A stretch of 7,934 nucleotides of DNA from Planctomycetales bacterium (GTDB lineage Bacteria; Planctomycetota; Planctomycetia; Planctomycetales; Planctomycetaceae). The notes beneath the pieces are model-generated. The model was not told where the DNA came from and made no database searches. It saw nothing but the letters and a program-made list of their open reading frames with translations. Shown piece after piece: positions 6,295 through 7,934 of this stretch (within the stretch, counting starts at the first letter, position 1; each line of letters starts with the position of its first letter). Location of the stretch: assembly GCA_020050375.1 (NCBI GenBank), contig JAGVKR010000124.1, positions 1-7,934 of the forward strand. The letters are read 5' to 3'. The position numbers were made by a program, and so were the translations under genes.

Positions 6295-7905
6295 GTGGCA
6301 TGTCGATTTCTCTCGCTCCTCGTTGTTTTGACGCTCGCACCCGCCTTATCGGCAGCGGATCCTCCCGAGATTTCCGCCGATCGAATCAAGGCAACGGTGG
6401 CCCATCTGGCGAGCGATCCACTGGAAGGGCGTGGGCCGGGGACCAACGGCGAGATCCTCACGACGGAATACCTCGCGGACGAGTTTGCAAAGGCCGGTCT
6501 CAAACCGATCGGCGAGCGAGACTCGTTCTTCCAGCCTGTCCCGCTCGTGCGTGTCGTGACGAGCCCGATGTCGACGCTCGTTGCCGCTAAGGACGGAGCC
6601 GCGCTCGACATCCCTTGCGAAGATAGCTTCGCCGGCCTGTGCCAGACGCAACGGGAACTCGAGGAGTTTGACGCCGAAGCGATCTTTTTGGGTCACGGCA
6701 TCACCGCGCCCGAGTTCGGGTGGGACGATTATCAGGGGATCGACGTGAAGGGGAAGGTTGTCGTCCTCTTCACGAATGAGCCCCCGTCGAGCGACCCGAA
6801 ATTCTTCGGCGGCACCGCCCTGACTTACTACGGACGCTGGACTTACAAATTCGAGGAGGCGGCCCGCCGCGGAGCGAAGGCCTGCTTCATCATTCACACG
6901 AATGAGACCGCGGGCTATCCCTTCTCCGTCATTCAACGGCTCGATGGCGCACAGCTCAAGCGCGAGTCCGGCCAGCCGGTGCTGGCCTTCGCCGGTTGGC
7001 TCTCTGTCGCTGCGGGCGAGAAGCTCCTTGGCCTGTCGGGTCACACTGTGGAGAGAGCATTGAAAGAGGCGGACACGAAGGGATTTAAGCCTTACTCGCT
7101 GGGCACGTGCTTGAAGGGGAAAATCTCGACCCGCATCGAGGAATTCGTCAGCCACAACGTCGTCGGCATGGTCGAGGGAAGCGACGCCGCGTTGAAGTCG
7201 GAGGCCATCCTCTTCACGGCGCATTGGGACCACCTCGGCGTCGGCAAGGCGGTGCTGGGCGATACGATCTATAACGGCGCGGCGGACAATGCCACCGGCT
7301 GCGGCCTGCTGCTCGAACTGACCCGCGCCTGGTCGTCCATGTCACCAAAACCGAAGCGATCCGCGATTTTCCTCGCCGTCACCGCGGAAGAGAAGGGGCT
7401 GCTCGGTTCGAAGTTCTATGTTCGGAATCCGCTGATCCCGCTGGGCAGGACGGCGCTCAACCTCAACTTCGATATGATCCTGCCGCTCGGTTTGCCGGAA
7501 TCGATCGTCGTCAACGGCGCAGAGCGGACGACTGTCTGGCCGACGGTCAAGGCGACCGCCGAGAGAAATGGCCTCGAGATCGAGGCCGACCAGCGGGCAC
7601 ACTTGGGCAGCTTCTACCGGTCGGACCATTTCTCGATGGCATACGCGGGTGTCCCGGCGTTCTCTGTCACAGCAGGCATGAAGATCGCGGGCAAACCGAC
7701 GGACTTCGCAAAGCAGGCGTACAAGGATTTCAACGACAAGGCGTACCACTCGCCGCAGGATGATCTCAAGCCGGATTGGGACTTCTCGGGGTTCGTTGTG
7801 CTGGCGCGGTTCATCCTCAACGTAGCCCGCGATGTCGCCAATGCCGACCAGTTGCCGACCTGGAATGCCGGGGACGAGTTTTACAAGGCACGCGAGAAGC
7901 AATGA
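6295..7905 (+). CDS. Secreted M28-family zinc peptidase with PA domain
   Basis: This is a metallopeptidase of the M28 (aminopeptidase Y/Q) family, expected to use two zinc ions to remove N-terminal residues from peptides in the periplasm or outside the cell. From the GTG it has 536 residues. Residues 1 to about 20 form a signal peptide (ACRFLSLLVVLTLAPALSA, cleavage before ADPP). A typical lead-in follows (HLASDPLEGRGPGTNGEI, about 38-55). A protease-associated (PA) domain occupies about 126-250 (GHGITAPEFGWDDYQGIDVKGKVVVL). The catalytic domain shows all expected residues: His310 with Asp312 in AHWDHLG, Asp331 (bridging) in NGAADNATG, Glu365 (general base) and Glu366 in TAEEKGLLGS, Asp393 in NFDM, and His485 in YHSPQDD. 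The family assignment is strong; substrate preference cannot be read from the sequence. An ATG at 6178 in the same frame would overlap the ferredoxin by 41 nt and hide the signal peptide. Only 29 nt follow the stop before the window ends. Confidence 0.94.
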   Translation: MACRFLSLLVVLTLAPALSAADPPEISADRIKATVAHLASDPLEGRGPGTNGEILTTEYLADEFAKAGLKPIGERDSFFQPVPLVRVVTSPMSTLVAAKDGAALDIPCEDSFAGLCQTQRELEEFDAEAIFLGHGITAPEFGWDDYQGIDVKGKVVVLFTNEPPSSDPKFFGGTALTYYGRWTYKFEEAARRGAKACFIIHTNETAGYPFSVIQRLDGAQLKRESGQPVLAFAGWLSVAAGEKLLGLSGHTVERALKEADTKGFKPYSLGTCLKGKISTRIEEFVSHNVVGMVEGSDAALKSEAILFTAHWDHLGVGKAVLGDTIYNGAADNATGCGLLLELTRAWSSMSPKPKRSAIFLAVTAEEKGLLGSKFYVRNPLIPLGRTALNLNFDMILPLGLPESIVVNGAERTTVWPTVKATAERNGLEIEADQRAHLGSFYRSDHFSMAYAGVPAFSVTAGMKIAGKPTDFAKQAYKDFNDKAYHSPQDDLKPDWDFSGFVVLARFILNVARDVANADQLPTWNAGDEFYKAREKQ

Positions 7906-7934
7906 GTCCCGTTCAACCCGTTTGCGCGGCAACC

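Noticed and set aside
6346..7233. A 295-codon open frame on the minus strand opposite the M28 peptidase
   Set aside because: It is antisense to a gene with every expected zinc ligand, and its Arg/Leu-rich translation is typical of an antisense shadow.
1..7934. A novel defence, mobile or biosynthetic gene system
   Set aside because: All six genes belong to known, widely distributed families, with no toxin-antitoxin pair, recombinase, repeat array or clustered biosynthetic genes, and the gene spacing does not suggest a single functional unit.

Overview
The window looks like ordinary chromosome from a GC-rich, Gram-negative-type bacterium, most likely a member of the Planctomycetota. That placement is an inference from protein style: a TolC-family protein with the 'INL..ALRLADA' repeat entry, a small 2Fe-2S ferredoxin ending in 'EIEPPPEW', an SthA-type flavoprotein with a 'GINTGTIPSKTLRE' active-site segment, and several genes without a clear Shine-Dalgarno sequence. 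No rRNA, tRNA, CRISPR array, insertion sequence, integrase or phage gene is visible.

Layout. The left half is on the minus strand: (1) the N-terminal part, at least 491 residues, of a TolC-family outer-membrane efflux protein that runs off the left edge (1-1473); (2) a soluble pyridine nucleotide transhydrogenase, SthA (1794-3194); (3) a secreted AmpC/AmpH-like serine hydrolase of the beta-lactamase fold (3523-4686). Gaps of about 320-330 bp separate these genes, so they are probably transcribed separately rather than as a tight operon. The right half is on the plus strand and diverges from the hydrolase: (4) a YjdF/DUF2238 inner-membrane protein (4924-5583); (5) a 2Fe-2S ferredoxin starting at a TTG codon (5862-6218); (6) a secreted M28-family zinc peptidase with an inserted PA domain, starting at a GTG codon (6295-7905).

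How the genes fit together. No shared pathway is evident. SthA and the ferredoxin both serve redox metabolism in the cytoplasm. The hydrolase and the M28 peptidase are both exported enzymes likely to work on peptides or peptidoglycan. The TolC-like protein belongs to an export or efflux system whose other parts would lie outside the window. I looked for a new multi-gene system and do not see one. The points worth a second look are start-codon corrections (TTG and GTG), a long disordered N-terminal extension on the TolC protein, the loss of both redox cysteines in SthA, a KNG variant of the usual KTG motif in the hydrolase, and a few short intergenic repeats, one of which sits just upstream of two start codons.
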